This document shows positions 29,523 through 39,476 of a stretch of DNA of 64,000 nt, piece by piece. The notes beneath the pieces are model-generated. The model saw nothing but the letters and a program-made list of their open reading frames with translations, was not told the DNA's origin and did not search any database. The position numbers and the translations under genes are program-made. The stretch is from an uncultured Bacteroidota bacterium. Lineage in GTDB: Bacteria > Bacteroidota > Bacteroidia > Flavobacteriales > Flavobacteriaceae. The DNA is taken from contig CAIWKX010000200.1 in assembly GCA_903913315.1 (NCBI GenBank), forward strand, positions 1-64,000, read 5' to 3'. Each line of letters starts with the position of its first letter. Positions within the stretch are counted from its first letter, which is position 1.

Positions 29523-31028
29523 ATGGCCTCAAAAGAGTTAGAAGAAAATGAGCTTCTGAAAAAAATAAAAGAAATTTCAGATTACAAATATGCCCTTGAT
29601 GAAGCATCAATTATTGCAATTACCAATCAAAAAGGAATTATTACTCATGTCAATGATAATTTTTGTAAAATATCAAAATACAGTCGTGAAGAATTATTAG
29701 GTCAAGACCATCGGATTATAAATTCTGGCCATCATTCTAAAGATTTTATTAAAGAACTATGGGTCACTATAGCAAAAGGGAACGTTTGGAAGGGTGAATT
29801 AAGAAACAAAGCCAAAGACGGAACATCCTATTGGGTGGACACTACCATTGTACCTTTTTTAAATCAAGAAGGAAAACCTTATCAGTATGTCGCAATTAGA
29901 TCGGACATCACTGAAAGAAAAAAAGGAGACGAAGAATTATTAAAGAAAATCAAAGAAATATCGGACTACAAGTATGCCTTAGATGAAGCTTCAATTATTG
30001 CTATTACTAATCAAAAAGGAATTATAACCCATGTTAACGACAATTTTTGTGCCATATCAAAATATAGTCGTGAAGAACTTATTGGAGAAGATCATCGCAT
30101 CATTAACTCAGGTTTTCATCCTAAGGAATTCATAAAAGAGCTTTGGTCTACTATAGCAAAAGGCAAAGTTTGGAAAGGAGAATTGAGAAACAAAGCCAAA
30201 GATGGCACTTGGTATTGGGTAGACACTACCATTGTTCCTTTTTTAAATCAGGAAGGAAAACCTTATCAGTATGTTGCAATTAGATCGGACATCACTGAAA
30301 GAAAAAAAGGAGAAGAACTTATTAAGCATATGCTTACTACCACGGAGTATCAAAACAAACAATTGGTAGATTTTTGCAATATTGTTTCTCACAACTTAAG
30401 AGCTCCATTAGTAAATATATCTATGTTATTGAATTTTTTAGAAGAAAGTCAAGATGAAGACGATCGGTTAGAACTGCTAAACAGAATAAAACCAGTAGTT
30501 ACCCATTTAAACGAAATATTTAATGAATTAGTGGAGTCACTTCAAGTCAGACAAGATTCTGAAATTCAATCCATAAATATTGATTTAAAAGAGTGCATGG
30601 AGAAGATACTTATTAGTTATGATGCTCAAATACGTGCTTTTAATGCTACAATCGTAATGGATTTTAATGATGTACCCGTACTCTATTATCCTCCAAAATA
30701 TATTGACAGTATACTTACTAATTTGATAAGTAATGCACTTAAATATAAATCCCCCGATAGAAATTTAATAGTTGAAATTAAAACAATAAAAATAGACAAA
30801 CATATTATCTTATCTGTTAAAGACAACGGATTAGGTATAGATTTAGAACGTCATAAAGACAGTATATTCAAAATTCGAAAAGTTTTTCATGTGCATCCCG
30901 ATGCTAAAGGGTTTGGTCTATTTATGACAAAAACACAAGTTGATGCCATGGGAGGCGAAATATGGGTGGAAAGCACACCTGAAGTTGGAAGCACTTTTTT
31001 TATTAAATTTGAGAATAATAAATTATGA
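29523..31028 (+). CDS. Tandem-PAS sensor histidine kinase
   Basis: Two almost identical PAS/PAC units, then IVSHNLRAPLVN H-box, NLISNALKYKSPDR, GLGIDL, GFGLFMTK. Confidence 0.92.
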   Translation: MASKELEENELLKKIKEISDYKYALDEASIIAITNQKGIITHVNDNFCKISKYSREELLGQDHRIINSGHHSKDFIKELWVTIAKGNVWKGELRNKAKDGTSYWVDTTIVPFLNQEGKPYQYVAIRSDITERKKGDEELLKKIKEISDYKYALDEASIIAITNQKGIITHVNDNFCAISKYSREELIGEDHRIINSGFHPKEFIKELWSTIAKGKVWKGELRNKAKDGTWYWVDTTIVPFLNQEGKPYQYVAIRSDITERKKGEELIKHMLTTTEYQNKQLVDFCNIVSHNLRAPLVNISMLLNFLEESQDEDDRLELLNRIKPVVTHLNEIFNELVESLQVRQDSEIQSINIDLKECMEKILISYDAQIRAFNATIVMDFNDVPVLYYPPKYIDSILTNLISNALKYKSPDRNLIVEIKTIKIDKHIILSVKDNGLGIDLERHKDSIFKIRKVFHVHPDAKGFGLFMTKTQVDAMGGEIWVESTPEVGSTFFIKFENNKL

Positions 31029-31423
31029 AATTAATAGAAATAGTTGCTTTGATAGATGACGACAATACTTATATTTATCTTTCAAAAAGAATGCTCAATC
31101 AAATAGATCATATAAAAAAAATAGAAGTATTTGGTAATGGCTTGGATGGTTTAAACTATCTAAAATCAAATAGTAACAACCCAAAACTACTTCCAGAAAT
31201 CATTTTTTTAGACCTATCTATGCCTATCATGGATGGTTGGCAATTTCTAGAAGAATTCATTAAACTCGATTCAGATAACTTAAAAAAAATTACAATTTAT
31301 ATCTGCTCATCATCTATTTCGCCACACGACATTAACAGAGCAATGAGTATAAGTGCCGTTTCAGATTATATTATCAAACCGCTAAGTAAGGAAGATTTTA
31401 TCAAATTATTAGAACAATATTAA
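31025..31423 (+). CDS. CheY-like response regulator
   Basis: IDDD...EIIFLDLSMPIMDGWQFL...; ATGA overlap with the kinase. Confidence 0.92.
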   Translation: MKLIEIVALIDDDNTYIYLSKRMLNQIDHIKKIEVFGNGLDGLNYLKSNSNNPKLLPEIIFLDLSMPIMDGWQFLEEFIKLDSDNLKKITIYICSSSISPHDINRAMSISAVSDYIIKPLSKEDFIKLLEQY

Positions 31424-31538
31424 TCCCTTTTATAAAACAATACCAATCAATAATTGCATTATTCTTTAACTAAAAATTAATTAAAAAATTTCAATTAATT
31501 GTTAACTTTGAATAATCTTCAAATAATTTAAAATAAAA

Positions 31539-32090
31539 ATGAAAATGAAAAATAATAAATTAAAATACAAAAATTTCCTACTCCTTTTAGTTATGGCTTT
31601 TGGAATTATTGTGGCTTGTAAATCAGGTAGCAGTAGTAAATCTAATGTATTGACTATTAACTTAGAACCTAAAAGTGGTAGTACAGTTACTGGAACAGCT
31701 ACTTTTTCGGAAAAAAATGGTGTCGTTTCATTTGAAGCTAAATTATCGGGGTTAAAACCAGGGATCCATGGGATCCACATTCACGAAAAAGCAGATTGTT
31801 CTGCCACAGATGCGGCTTCGGCTGGTGGACATTGGAATCCAACTCATGTTAAACACGGTAAATGGACCGATGCAGAACATCACAAGGGAGATATCGGTAA
31901 CTTTACAGCGGATGAAAACGGAAATGCGACAATAACTTTAAAAACCAACGAATGGTGCATTGGTTGTGGCGATGTTAACAAAGATATTCTTGGAAAAGGA
32001 TTAATTGTACATGACAAAGCTGATGATTTTGTTACCCAACCTACTGGAAATGCAGGAGCAAGAGTAGCTTGTTCGGCAATTATAAAATAA
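31539..32090 (+). CDS. Cu/Zn superoxide dismutase-family lipoprotein
   Basis: GIHGIHIHEKADCSATDAASAGGHWNPTHVKHG, C-terminal GNAGARVACSAI; lipobox IVAC. Confidence 0.92.
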   Translation: MKMKNNKLKYKNFLLLLVMAFGIIVACKSGSSSKSNVLTINLEPKSGSTVTGTATFSEKNGVVSFEAKLSGLKPGIHGIHIHEKADCSATDAASAGGHWNPTHVKHGKWTDAEHHKGDIGNFTADENGNATITLKTNEWCIGCGDVNKDILGKGLIVHDKADDFVTQPTGNAGARVACSAIIK

Positions 32091-32108
32091 AAATTACATT
32101 AATAACAT

Positions 32109-32149
32109 AAGACACAAAAATTTGCAAATCACGCTTTTTTTGTGTCTTT
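32109..32149 (+). terminator. Hairpin terminator
   Basis: GACACAAAAA...TTTTTGTGTC. Confidence 0.6.
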
Positions 32150-32160
32150 TGCTTTTAATT

Positions 32161-32730
32161 ATGGAAGACAAACTACACTTATATTTCAAGAACTCTCAAG
32201 AATGGCGCGATTGGTTGCATGAAAATCATCATTCGTCCAAAGGGGTTTATTTGATATTTTATCGTGTAAATAGTGAATTTGAAAGCATGCGTTGGGAAGA
32301 AGCCGTTCAAGTAGCATTGTGCTATGGTTGGATTGATTCAACAGTTAAAAAAGTTGATGAAGAAAGAAGAAAACAAGCCTTTGGTCCTCGAAAAGACAAA
32401 AGTGTTTGGAGCAAAGTCAACAAAACATTTGTTGAAAAACTTATTGCCGAAAATTTAATGCACCAAAGTGGCTTGAACAAAATTGAAATTGCCAAACAAA
32501 ATGGTTCTTGGGAATCACTAGATGCCGTTGAAAATCTTGAAATCCCAAATGATTTAAAACTAGCATTTGATAGTAATGCAACAGCTCATGATAATTATCA
32601 AAAGTTTAGTTTTCATTACAGAAAAAGCTATTTGTATTGGCTAAATCAAGCCAAACGAGAAGAAACCAGAATCATTCGTATAGCAGAAATTATAAGACTT
32701 TGCGAACAAAACAATAAAACACGCCATTAA
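32161..32730 (+). CDS. YdeI/OmpD-associated family protein
   Basis: SKGVYLIFYRVNSEFESMRWEEAVQVALCYGWIDSTVKKVDEERRKQAFGPRKDKSVWSKVNK. Confidence 0.85.
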   Translation: MEDKLHLYFKNSQEWRDWLHENHHSSKGVYLIFYRVNSEFESMRWEEAVQVALCYGWIDSTVKKVDEERRKQAFGPRKDKSVWSKVNKTFVEKLIAENLMHQSGLNKIEIAKQNGSWESLDAVENLEIPNDLKLAFDSNATAHDNYQKFSFHYRKSYLYWLNQAKREETRIIRIAEIIRLCEQNNKTRH

Positions 32731-32793
32731 AATTTAGCATTAATTATCAAAGCCTTACTAAAAAAACATAGCTTTGTACTTCAAACTAAGGTT

Positions 32794-33987
32794 ATGATAA
32801 ACCCATCAGCAAACGGCTGGATAGACAAATATTTTGTTGAACAAAATCCTTTGTTCGATTGTATGACTATTGATAGTTTATCATTTTATAAAAACATTCG
32901 CAAAACTGGACTTATCTATGGACATATAATTTCTATAAACAGTAATCCCGAATTGTATATTGAGAATTGGAATACTGAAGAAATTTCAAAAGTTGCCTTG
33001 CTCAATACCTTATTTAATACGTATCATTTTACAACAAAAAGATCAAATTCGGAAGATTTTATTTCAAAAACAGTAGCGTTTTATAAAGAAATGACTCCCA
33101 AAGGTTTTGGATTTTTAAACAATATAATAGCATCAAATCCAAGTTCAAAATTAGAAAATCTAATAGAAGAACGTGTTCAAACCAACAAAGATGTTTTCAG
33201 TAAAAACTTTTCACACATTGTTACGAATGCTTTATTATTTATAGATATTTTAGCCTTTCGCCAATATTTAAAACAAGGAAAAATTCCAGATAAATATTTA
33301 AAACGAACAGAAGAAACCATTATGAGCGTTGTTTCATTGGCACTTCAAGTAAAAACAGTAAAATCGCAACACGATGATTTATTAATTAAATTATTTGAAG
33401 CATCGGTTAGATACACCAAGTTTTCAAAAGTAAATATTCAAAATCTAGAGCAATTACCATTAGATTATTTTAATGATGATTTAGAAAAATGCTATCTGTT
33501 AGATTTAGCAGGACTAACATTATGGGATGATGGAAAAATTGAAAATGAAGAAATTTATTTTCTACACAAACTAGCTGAAACCTTAATTATTTCTGATGAT
33601 TTTGTATCGGAAAGTATCGATGAAACTAATACTTTTATAACCAATCACAAGTCGGAAATTCAGTATTTTAATTACTCCAATCCAGTTAAACATTTTTATG
33701 ACCAAACCACACAAGCGGTCACTTTTCTAATAAAACGAAATAAAAAACGGTTAATCAAAGAAATATCGGAAAGCAAAGAATTAATGCAACTTTTAGCTCA
33801 ATCTAGCAAACGAGATTTGGATATTGAAGAAAAAAAGAAAGTAAAAAAACAGTTACTCGACATTTGCAAAAGCATTCCGTCGTTAACTATTTTTTTACTT
33901 CCTTGTGGTGCATTATTATTGCCTATTTTAGTAAGATTTATACCACAATTATTACCTTCTGCTTTTAATGAAAATTTAGAAGATTAA
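32794..33987 (+). CDS. LETM1-like domain protein (hypothetical)
   Basis: C-terminal LTIFLLPCGALLLPILVRFIPQLLPSAFNENLE resembles the LETM1 core motif. Confidence 0.6.
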   Translation: MINPSANGWIDKYFVEQNPLFDCMTIDSLSFYKNIRKTGLIYGHIISINSNPELYIENWNTEEISKVALLNTLFNTYHFTTKRSNSEDFISKTVAFYKEMTPKGFGFLNNIIASNPSSKLENLIEERVQTNKDVFSKNFSHIVTNALLFIDILAFRQYLKQGKIPDKYLKRTEETIMSVVSLALQVKTVKSQHDDLLIKLFEASVRYTKFSKVNIQNLEQLPLDYFNDDLEKCYLLDLAGLTLWDDGKIENEEIYFLHKLAETLIISDDFVSESIDETNTFITNHKSEIQYFNYSNPVKHFYDQTTQAVTFLIKRNKKRLIKEISESKELMQLLAQSSKRDLDIEEKKKVKKQLLDICKSIPSLTIFLLPCGALLLPILVRFIPQLLPSAFNENLED

Positions 33988-34628
33988 AATTCTAACTGAT
34001 AAACATTATCTAAATCTTTATTGGAACTAATGTTTACATTCAAATCGGTTACATAACCCGAATTTAATCCATATGCCCAACCGTGCAAGGTTAACTCTTG
34101 CCCTTTCTTCCAAGCTGATTGAACAATAGATGTTTTGGCTAAATCAAAAACTTGTTCTTTTACATTAATTTCAACAAATTTATTAAACCGATCGTCTTCA
34201 TTTGCAACGGCATCAAGTTCTTCTTTATGCAAACGATAGACATCTTTTATGTGGCGAATCCAATTGTCTATAATTCCTATAGAATCATTTCCCATGGCAG
34301 CTTTTATACCTCCACAACCATAATGTCCACACACAATTACGTGTTTTACTTTCAATACATTTACAGCATAATCCAATACACTCAGCATATTCATATCGCT
34401 ATGAACCACCATATTAGCAATGTTTCTGTGCACAAATACTTCTCCTGGTTTAGCACCAATAATTTCATTTGCAGGAACACGACTGTCGGAACACCCAATC
34501 CATAATAAAGGTGGATTTTGCCCTTTAGATAAATCTTTAAAATACTCCGGATCAATAGCTGTTTGACTTTCAACCCATTGTTTATTATTGTCCAATATTT
34601 TTTTGTAAAAATCGCTCATTTGATACAT
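33984..34628 (-). CDS. Beta-class carbonic anhydrase
   Basis: WIGCSDSRVPANEI, VCGHYGCGGIKAAM. Confidence 0.95.
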   Translation of the reverse strand: MYQMSDFYKKILDNNKQWVESQTAIDPEYFKDLSKGQNPPLLWIGCSDSRVPANEIIGAKPGEVFVHRNIANMVVHSDMNMLSVLDYAVNVLKVKHVIVCGHYGCGGIKAAMGNDSIGIIDNWIRHIKDVYRLHKEELDAVANEDDRFNKFVEINVKEQVFDLAKTSIVQSAWKKGQELTLHGWAYGLNSGYVTDLNVNISSNKDLDNVYQLEF

Positions 34629-34684
34629 TTATTTATTCCTATACTTTAGGGCGTTAAATTTAGTTTTTTTTAATTAAAAAAATA

Positions 34685-35608
34685 TTAATAAGAAGAAATC
34701 CATGAAAAATTAGATGAAATTATTTTATTCTTATTTTTAGCCAAAAAGTTTAGATACGCTAACGAAACTGGAGAAAGCGATTTATCTTTTAGCCAAATCA
34801 ATCTCCAATCAGATTTAATTGGAAATCCAGTTACAGGAACTATGTGCAGTTGTTCGTTCATAAGTTCGTTTTTACAACCAATCAATGGCATTATCGAATA
34901 GCCCAATCCTGCTAATAAAGCTTGCTTTACTGCTTCGTTGGTTGCCAATTGCATCGTCATTTTGGTTTCAATTTTATTTTTTTCAAAAAACTTTTCCATT
35001 ACGTGGCGCGTTCCCGAACCTTCTTCTCGATAAATCATCGGAATTTGATTGAAAATACTTTTTTGTGAGAAACTATTGTCTTCTTTTAATGTTGTATTTC
35101 CCATCAAAAACAATTTGTTCTCTAATAAGATTTCAGAATCAATGTTTATATGAGTTGGTAATACTGAAATTAACGCAAAATCTACTTCATTTAGTTCCAG
35201 ACTTTTTAACACTTTCTGCTTGTTCGTAACATCCATAGACAATTCTACATTGTTATACTTTTTAAGAAAATCGGTTAAGAAAAAAGGCATTACATATTTG
35301 CCTGTAGAAACTACTGATATCTTTAATTTTCCTGCCAAAATATCTTTAAAAGCCAATGTTTTGTATTGAATTTCATCTACTTCTTCTAATATTTTTTTAG
35401 CCAATAGGGATATTTCTTTACCAAATTCGGTTACAAAAAGCTGTCTTCCAACAACTTCCGTTAACGGAATATCAAATTGATTTTGAAAATTTCGCAACTG
35501 AATTGAAACAGCAGGTTGTGTTAGGAACAACTCTTCCGAAGTCCTTGTAATACTTTTTGTTTCTGCAATTTTCACAAAAAGGCGTAATTGATGTAAAGTG
35601 TAGTTCAT
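34685..35608 (-). CDS. LysR family transcriptional regulator
   Basis: N-terminal HTH LRLFVKIAETKSITRTSEELFLTQPAVSIQLRNFQ. Confidence 0.92.
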   Translation of the reverse strand: MNYTLHQLRLFVKIAETKSITRTSEELFLTQPAVSIQLRNFQNQFDIPLTEVVGRQLFVTEFGKEISLLAKKILEEVDEIQYKTLAFKDILAGKLKISVVSTGKYVMPFFLTDFLKKYNNVELSMDVTNKQKVLKSLELNEVDFALISVLPTHINIDSEILLENKLFLMGNTTLKEDNSFSQKSIFNQIPMIYREEGSGTRHVMEKFFEKNKIETKMTMQLATNEAVKQALLAGLGYSIMPLIGCKNELMNEQLHIVPVTGFPIKSDWRLIWLKDKSLSPVSLAYLNFLAKNKNKIISSNFSWISSY

Positions 35609-35624
35609 AAAAATATTTTATATA

Positions 35625-35641
35625 TTACATAACAAATGTAA
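35625..35641. promoter_or_regulatory. Inverted repeat TTACAT-N5-ATGTAA in the divergent lysR/icd region
   Basis: Perfect 6-bp arms. Confidence 0.45.
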
Positions 35642-35700
35642 ATAAAAATTTATAGATTATTGCTTATAGATTTGCATCGAACAATTAAAACCATTAAATA

Positions 35701-37137
35701 ATGCAAAGAATAACCATAGCAAAAGGTGACGGAATTGGTCCAGAAATCATGGATGCAACATTAGAAATTATTAAAGCTGCAGGTGCTCAAATCGAAATTG
35801 ACGAGATTGAAGTAGGTGAAAAAGTATATTTATCTGGAAATACCTCTGGAATTGCAAAAGAGAGTTGGGATACTATCATTAATAACAAAGTGTTTTTAAA
35901 AGCACCAATTACAACCCCTCAAGGTGGTGGTTATAAAAGTTTAAATGTGACCACAAGAAAATTTTTAGGATTATACTCTAATGTGCGTCCATGTGTGAGC
36001 TTACATCCCTTTGTAAAAACTAAACATCCAGAAATGGACATCGTTATTATTCGTGAAAATGAAGAAGACTTATATGCTGGTATCGAACACCAACAAACCG
36101 ACGAAGTGGTACAATGCTTAAAAATAATAAGTCGTCCTGGTTGTGAGAAAATTGTTCGTTATGCTTTTGAATATGCTAAAGCATATGGAAGAAAGAAAGT
36201 GACTTGTTTCACAAAAGACAATATCATGAAGCAATCCGATGGTTTGTTTCATAAAGTGTTTGATGAAATCGGAGCAGAATATCCAGAAATCGAAAAAGAA
36301 CATTGGATTATTGATATCGGTGCCGCAAAAATGTCGGACACACCAGAAGTATTTGATGTAATTGTGACCTTAAATTTATATGGTGATGTACTTTCTGACA
36401 TCGCAGCTCAAATTGCGGGTTCTGTTGGATTAGCAGGTTCTGCTAATATCGGAGAAGAGTGTGCAATGTTTGAAGCCATTCATGGTTCGGCGCCAAGAAG
36501 AGCGGGACAAAACATGGCAAACCCATCGGGATTATTACAAGGAGCCGTTATGATGCTAAACCATTTAGGACAGAATAATGTCGCTACTTTAGTCCAAAAT
36601 GCTTGGTTGAAAACATTAGAAGATGGAATTCATACATATGATATTTTTACGGAAGGAAAAAGCTCCAAAAGAGTGGGTACAAAAGAATTTGCAGAAGCTA
36701 TAATTGAAAATTTAGGACAAAAACCTACTCAATTAAAAACGGTTAATTACCAACAAAGTGAAGGTTTGGTTTTACCTAAATACACTAAAAAACCACAAGC
36801 CAAAAAAGAATTAGTAGGACATGATGTTTTTGTTCACTGGAATGGTACAGATGCTAATGAATTGGCAGCACTTTTACAAAAAATAAAATCTCCAAATGCC
36901 ACTTTAAACATGATTACCAATAGAGGAATTAAAGTTTGGCCAGAAGGTTTCAAACAAACATTTTGTACTGATCATTGGCGTTGTCGCTATAAAGCAAACG
37001 ATGGAAAAACACTAGACAAAAATGAAATCATCAGCTTATTGACACAATTTCAAGAAAATGGATTGGATACTATCAAAACCGAAAATCTATACTATTTTGA
37101 TGGTGTTGCTGGGTTCTCATTAGGGCAAGGACAATAA
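35701..37137 (+). CDS. icd: NADP-dependent isocitrate dehydrogenase
   Basis: ITIAKGDGIGPEIMDATLEI, NENEEDLYAGIEH, ANIGEECAMFEAIHGSAPRRAGQNMANPSGLL. Confidence 0.93.
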   Translation: MQRITIAKGDGIGPEIMDATLEIIKAAGAQIEIDEIEVGEKVYLSGNTSGIAKESWDTIINNKVFLKAPITTPQGGGYKSLNVTTRKFLGLYSNVRPCVSLHPFVKTKHPEMDIVIIRENEEDLYAGIEHQQTDEVVQCLKIISRPGCEKIVRYAFEYAKAYGRKKVTCFTKDNIMKQSDGLFHKVFDEIGAEYPEIEKEHWIIDIGAAKMSDTPEVFDVIVTLNLYGDVLSDIAAQIAGSVGLAGSANIGEECAMFEAIHGSAPRRAGQNMANPSGLLQGAVMMLNHLGQNNVATLVQNAWLKTLEDGIHTYDIFTEGKSSKRVGTKEFAEAIIENLGQKPTQLKTVNYQQSEGLVLPKYTKKPQAKKELVGHDVFVHWNGTDANELAALLQKIKSPNATLNMITNRGIKVWPEGFKQTFCTDHWRCRYKANDGKTLDKNEIISLLTQFQENGLDTIKTENLYYFDGVAGFSLGQGQ

Positions 37138-37152
37138 TTTAAAACAAAAAAT

Positions 37153-37395
37153 ATGAAAATGCAACTCATTAACGGCGAATTTACAGCACTTGAAACTTTG
37201 GAATTAATTACTCAAATGGTTCAAGTAAAAATTAAGTTTTTGGAAAATAAAATTCATAATTCTCACAACGAAGAAGACATTAAAACTAAAGAAAGTAAAA
37301 TCATCGCTTTACAAAATAAAGTGACTGAATTGCGAAATCATATTGCCTCTAAATCCATAAACAGTAGGATATTTAGTGAAATTGAAATTAGTTAA
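37153..37395 (+). CDS. Small hypothetical protein, paralog of the next gene
   Basis: LINGEFTALETLELITQMVQVKIKF. Confidence 0.7.
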   Translation: MKMQLINGEFTALETLELITQMVQVKIKFLENKIHNSHNEEDIKTKESKIIALQNKVTELRNHIASKSINSRIFSEIEIS

Positions 37396-37398
37396 CTC

Positions 37399-37680
37399 AT
37401 GAAAAGTGAACATGAATTTAAATTGATTGAAGGTATTTTTCAACCTGAGGAAGCCCAAAAACTGCTGATGGAAATGATTAATACCAAAATTAATTTTCAC
37501 AATCTGGACGCTTTTAGTAATCACATCCGATTTAATACTTCTATTTCAAATTCAATAAATAGGGTAAATGAATTGAATGAAACAGCAGAAAAATTAAAAA
37601 TTTTAATGGAATATGCACGTGAGAATACTATTGAATTAGAAATTAAAAGTAACATAAGCATTACTTTAAAAAATGTTTGA
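37399..37680 (+). CDS. Small hypothetical protein, paralog of the preceding gene
   Basis: LIEGIFQPEEAQKLLMEMINTKINF; overlaps downstream CDS by 8 bp. Confidence 0.75.
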   Translation: MKSEHEFKLIEGIFQPEEAQKLLMEMINTKINFHNLDAFSNHIRFNTSISNSINRVNELNETAEKLKILMEYARENTIELEIKSNISITLKNV

Positions 37681-38503
37681 AAACAGAACCCTCGCAATAG
37701 CTACAAAACACCATAAGGAAAAAGTTATTGCTCCTTTATTTGAAACCGAATTAGGAGTAAAATGCTTTGTTCCCGAGGATTTCGATACGGATACATTGGG
37801 TACTTTTACGGGCGAAATAGAACGAAAAGATTCGTCTTATGAAACCGTTAAAAAGAAGTGCCTATTGGCAATGGAACAATCCAATTGTGATTTAGGAATT
37901 GCCAGTGAAGGTTCTTTCGGAAATCATCCTGTAATTTTTATGGCAAGTGCCGACGAGGAACTTTTAATTTTTATTGATAAAAAAAATGATTTAGAGATTG
38001 TGGTTCGAGAGTTGAGTCTAGATACTAATTTTAATTCTTCAACTATTAATTCTACGGAGGAATTAAATGATTTTGCTAAACTATCTAATTTTCCTTCACA
38101 TGGATTAATTTTAAAGGATTTGAATAATCAAAACCTATTTAAAGGGATTCAGTCATGGGCAGAGTTAGAAGAAAAAGCATCTCTTCTGTTTAAAGATAAT
38201 TCTAGCTTTATTGCAGAAACCGACATGCGAGCATTACACAATCCTACACGAATGAAAGTGATTGAAAAAGCGGCTATTCAATTGATTTCGAAAATAAAAT
38301 CGCTTTGTCCAGAATGTCAAACACCGGGGTTTGGTGTGGTGAAAGCCATCCCGGGACTACCTTGCGAATGGTGCAAATCGAAGACCAAATCTATTTATTC
38401 TCATTTGTATCAATGTCAAAAATGCCAGTATGAACTAGAAAAAAAATTCCCTAATAGAAAAGTAACTGAAGATCCAATGTATTGTGATTTTTGCAATCCT
38501 TAA
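37673..38503 (+). CDS. DUF6671-like protein with C-terminal zinc-ribbon cysteines
   Basis: CPECQTPGFGVVKAIPGLPCEWCKSKT...CQKCQYE...YCDFCNP. Confidence 0.7.
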   Translation: MFENRTLAIATKHHKEKVIAPLFETELGVKCFVPEDFDTDTLGTFTGEIERKDSSYETVKKKCLLAMEQSNCDLGIASEGSFGNHPVIFMASADEELLIFIDKKNDLEIVVRELSLDTNFNSSTINSTEELNDFAKLSNFPSHGLILKDLNNQNLFKGIQSWAELEEKASLLFKDNSSFIAETDMRALHNPTRMKVIEKAAIQLISKIKSLCPECQTPGFGVVKAIPGLPCEWCKSKTKSIYSHLYQCQKCQYELEKKFPNRKVTEDPMYCDFCNP

Positions 38504-39463
38504 ATGATGAATAATTTACTCAAAAAAGCTAAAGAAATATTAAACAATGGAGATGTTGTAGCCATTCCAACGGAAACTGTTTATGGATTAGCCGCTAATG
38601 CTTTTGATAAAAAAGCCATTCAAAAAATATTTGATATTAAAAATAGACCATTATACAATCCCCTAATCGTTCATATCAAATCTATTGATACTTTAGAAGC
38701 AGTGGCTAAAGATATTCCTCCTATGGCAATTAAATTAGCAGAAACTTTTTGGCCTGGTCCCTTAACTTTAGTTCTCCCTAAAAAAGAAATTATACCTGAA
38801 ATTGTTACCTCTGGAAAAAATACCGTTGGTGTTCGAGTTCCCGCTCATCCACTAACACAAGAATTACTACATAAACTCGATTTCCCATTGGCAGCACCCA
38901 GTGCAAATCCGTTTGGATATATAAGTCCAACAACTGCTGAACATGTTAAGAAACAACTCGGAGATAAAATTCAACTAATTCTCGATGGTGGTAATTGTGA
39001 AAAAGGGATTGAATCAACTATAATCGGATTTGAAAATAACAAACCGATACTATATAGGGTGGGTGCAATTTCAAAAGAGACAATTGAAAATTGTATTGGA
39101 GCCATTGAGGTAAAAAATAAAGCGGCGGCTAGTCCAGATGCACCGGGAATGTTAAGCAAACATTACTCACCAAAAACAAAATTTGAAATTAGCAATAACA
39201 TAGAGGAAAGTATTCGAATCAATTCAAATAAAAATGTCGGTTGTATCTTGTTCAAAAAACCGAAGTTTGAATTATCAAATCAACATTGTATACTCCTAAC
39301 TAAAAATCAAAATTTAGAAGAAGCGGCAAGTCATCTATATGCTGCTATGCATCAAATGGATAATAAAAAATTGGACTTAATTATTGCCGAAAAATTCCCT
39401 GAAATTGGAATCGGAGTTAGTTTGAATGACCGATTACAAAGAGCACAAGAAACAACATTTTAA
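38504..39463 (+). CDS. L-threonylcarbamoyladenylate synthase (Sua5/YwlC family)
   Basis: GDVVAIPTETVYGLAANAFD, IKNRPLYNPLIVHI, PSANPFGYISPTTAEHV, DAPGMLSKHYSPKT. Confidence 0.94.
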   Translation: MMNNLLKKAKEILNNGDVVAIPTETVYGLAANAFDKKAIQKIFDIKNRPLYNPLIVHIKSIDTLEAVAKDIPPMAIKLAETFWPGPLTLVLPKKEIIPEIVTSGKNTVGVRVPAHPLTQELLHKLDFPLAAPSANPFGYISPTTAEHVKKQLGDKIQLILDGGNCEKGIESTIIGFENNKPILYRVGAISKETIENCIGAIEVKNKAAASPDAPGMLSKHYSPKTKFEISNNIEESIRINSNKNVGCILFKKPKFELSNQHCILLTKNQNLEEAASHLYAAMHQMDNKKLDLIIAEKFPEIGIGVSLNDRLQRAQETTF

Positions 39464-39476
39464 AAATTTAAAAAAG

